Under the pieces are notes generated by a model. It searched no databases. It had not been told where the DNA came from and was given only the letters and a program-made list of their open reading frames with translations. A program made the position numbers and the translations under genes. From positions 682,001 through 746,000 of the forward strand of contig CAVTLG010000002.1 of the NCBI GenBank assembly GCA_963735495.1: 64,000 bases of DNA, in the 5' to 3' direction. This DNA is from CAVTLG01 sp963735495. GTDB lineage: Bacteria > Chloroflexota > Ktedonobacteria > Ktedonobacterales > Ktedonobacteraceae. Below, one piece after another: positions 62,710-64,000 of this stretch. Position 1 is the stretch's first letter; the number at the start of each line of letters is the position of its first letter.

Positions 62710-64000
62710 ATCGACTGATAGGCGACATCCGTCGGACTGCCATTACTCTGTGCGACCAACGCCAACTGGCCCTGAGCGGGCAGTTGAACATCATCGATAC
62801 TGAAAATGGGTTGTAAATTTACATAAAATGTGAGCTTTTTGTTATTGGCAACTACCGCCAACAAATTTGAGACTTGCGACCCTGTCCCCTTGTTAATGGC
62901 ATCGCTCTGTCCTTTACCGGTCGAAAATGGCACACCGTTTAGCCCAATTTCGTATTGACCCAATTGATTAATATAGAAATAACAGAATGACTTGCCATGT
63001 ATGCCAAACGCTACGCCGCCAACATCACCATCGATAATAGTCATCTGCGTCTGCAATACAAAGGTTGGGCCAGTAGAAACAGTACCCTGTGAACCAGTTG
63101 TTTGACAGAATAGGGGTGTACTGCCACTTGAGGGCATTTGGGCATGATAAAATTTATCCGTGGTCTCAACAAAGCCACAAGATTGACCAGTGGCAGGTTT
63201 CTGCGCAGTCCACTGTCCTATGTTGGATTGAGCAGTCAAATCGTTGAAAATAAGGATCGAGGTACTGCCCGTACTTGTTACAGCATACTGTTGAGGTATC
63301 AGTTGAGCATCAGCTGCCGCTTGTAGTGCCACTGTCTGTTTAGCTGTCGCCGTTGCCTGCGCAACAACCGTTGCCGTGGCAAGAGCATTAGTATGTGCAC
63401 TGGCTGTCGCGGTCATATGTTCATCGGTTGTGGTTATGAGCGCAATATTGCCAGACCCGTTGCCAACAATGTCCCCTTTTAGCGTAGTACACAGTAGACA
63501 ATTGCCACAAATGACGACCAGGAGCAACACGCTGAGAGCAACAGCAATGCCGGGAGGGATATGCTTAGAGATATAGCGTGGTATATCTTGCAGACCACGA
63601 AACTTCACTTCATCCTCTTCCGGTTCCAGGGCGCTCATGACTTTCCGATCAAGCGCTTGCATCTGCTGCCCTAGCTCCATCGGCTGCACTTGTAGAGTCT
63701 GAATGCTCTCAGAGAGATGCTCGAGTTGTTCTATGAGCCGCAGGTTCTCGTTCGGATCAGGCCGCACAGCCAGCGTCACAACCAGTTGTCCTCGTGGACC
63801 ACCAAATTGCGAGGCCTGTCCTGCATTTGGGATGCGCAAGATCTGTCCCGCATGCACATTCGGCGGAACGTTGACCGTTACCAGGCGTTTATCGGCCATG
63901 GCTAGAGGGTAGGAAACACCAGACAGCGCTTCCGCTTCACTAATTCCTAGCATGACATAGATATGCTCACCATGCTCTCCCTGACGCATGGCATGCTCAA
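62691..64000 (-). CDS. Membrane protein with DnaJ-C-like and LamG-like parts, N-terminus outside window
   Basis: The frame is open to the right edge, so the true start is probably beyond 64000; 436 residues are visible. The first 80 (MADKRLVTVNVPPNVHAGQILRIPNAG, RGQLVVTLAV) look like a DnaJ C-terminal beta domain. A coiled linker and one TM helix (GIAVALSVLLLVVICGNCLL) follow, then an Ala/Thr-rich stalk and a C-terminal beta-sandwich of about 200 residues resembling a LamG or glycosidase-associated domain (TFVLQTQMTIIDGDVGGVAFGI). The stop TAG at 62691 lies inside the last unit of the tandem array. Confidence 0.7.
   Translation of the reverse strand, partial: EHAMRQGEHGEHIYVMLGISEAEALSGVSYPLAMADKRLVTVNVPPNVHAGQILRIPNAGQASQFGGPRGQLVVTLAVRPDPNENLRLIEQLEHLSESIQTLQVQPMELGQQMQALDRKVMSALEPEEDEVKFRGLQDIPRYISKHIPPGIAVALSVLLLVVICGNCLLCTTLKGDIVGNGSGNIALITTTDEHMTATASAHTNALATATVVAQATATAKQTVALQAAADAQLIPQQYAVTSTGSTSILIFNDLTAQSNIGQWTAQKPATGQSCGFVETTDKFYHAQMPSSGSTPLFCQTTGSQGTVSTGPTFVLQTQMTIIDGDVGGVAFGIHGKSFCYFYINQLGQYEIGLNGVPFSTGKGQSDAINKGTGSQVSNLLAVVANNKKLTFYVNLQPIFSIDDVQLPAQGQLALVAQSNGSPTDVAYQSIKVWRY

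Overview
The window most likely comes from a member of the Ktedonobacteria (Chloroflexota). This is inferred from gene style only: a BTAD/SARP-like regulator, a Ktedonobacter-type XRE helix-turn-helix protein, zinc-ribbon/FHA fusions, many small non-autonomous mobile elements, mixed GC near 50%, and AGGAGG-type ribosome binding sites. There is no rRNA, tRNA or CRISPR array, so the placement cannot be confirmed from this sequence.

Layout. 1-6.1 kb: end of a BTAD regulator, LysE exporter, clpB with a HAIR-like operator, a 150-bp MITE, a secreted B-lectin and a GNAT enzyme. 6.6-15.9 kb: ffh, an L,D-transpeptidase lipoprotein, aldo/keto reductase, SDR, a membrane protein, an MFS pump and TauE. 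15.9-19.3 kb: a C39-peptidase ABC exporter beside a 65-residue precursor whose predicted core has 13 His in 20 residues, then a nested pair of mobile elements. 19.4-23.3 kb: amidohydrolase, alpha/beta hydrolase, an rRNA methyltransferase-like gene and an internally deleted transaldolase. 23.8-31.7 kb: a carrier-protein cluster (ACP, AcpS, flavin dehydrogenase, SerRS-like amino acid:carrier-protein ligase, DUF1839, GH2, Cys-type thioesterase). 31.8-42.4 kb: DUF4118-GAF protein, DUF3311/solute symporter pair, PrsW-type protease, dnaE and a solo TnpB. 43-49.8 kb: a four-gene redox/signalling operon. 49.9-57.2 kb: TetR, fumC, MazG-like, isoaspartyl peptidase, a second TetR, M20 peptidase and ychF. 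57.4-64 kb: a secreted protein, a carboxymuconolactone-decarboxylase-family gene with an in-frame UGA in its CxxC motif, a transposase remnant, an HTH/methyltransferase chimera, purK-purE, a perfect 9 x 39-bp tandem array and a partial membrane protein.

The strongest candidates for undescribed biology are: (1) the poly-histidine peptide with its dedicated peptidase/exporter; (2) the aminoacyl-carrier-protein pathway, complete from carrier activation to release; (3) a probable selenocysteine form of an AhpD-like enzyme; (4) an operon joining a flavin reductase with FHA and zinc-ribbon domains, a multi-cluster Fe-S protein with two cNMP domains, a haem-b-like anchor and a zinc-ribbon/anti-sigma-like protein. 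Several in-frame internal deletions and one gene fusion show recent remodelling by deletion at short repeats.
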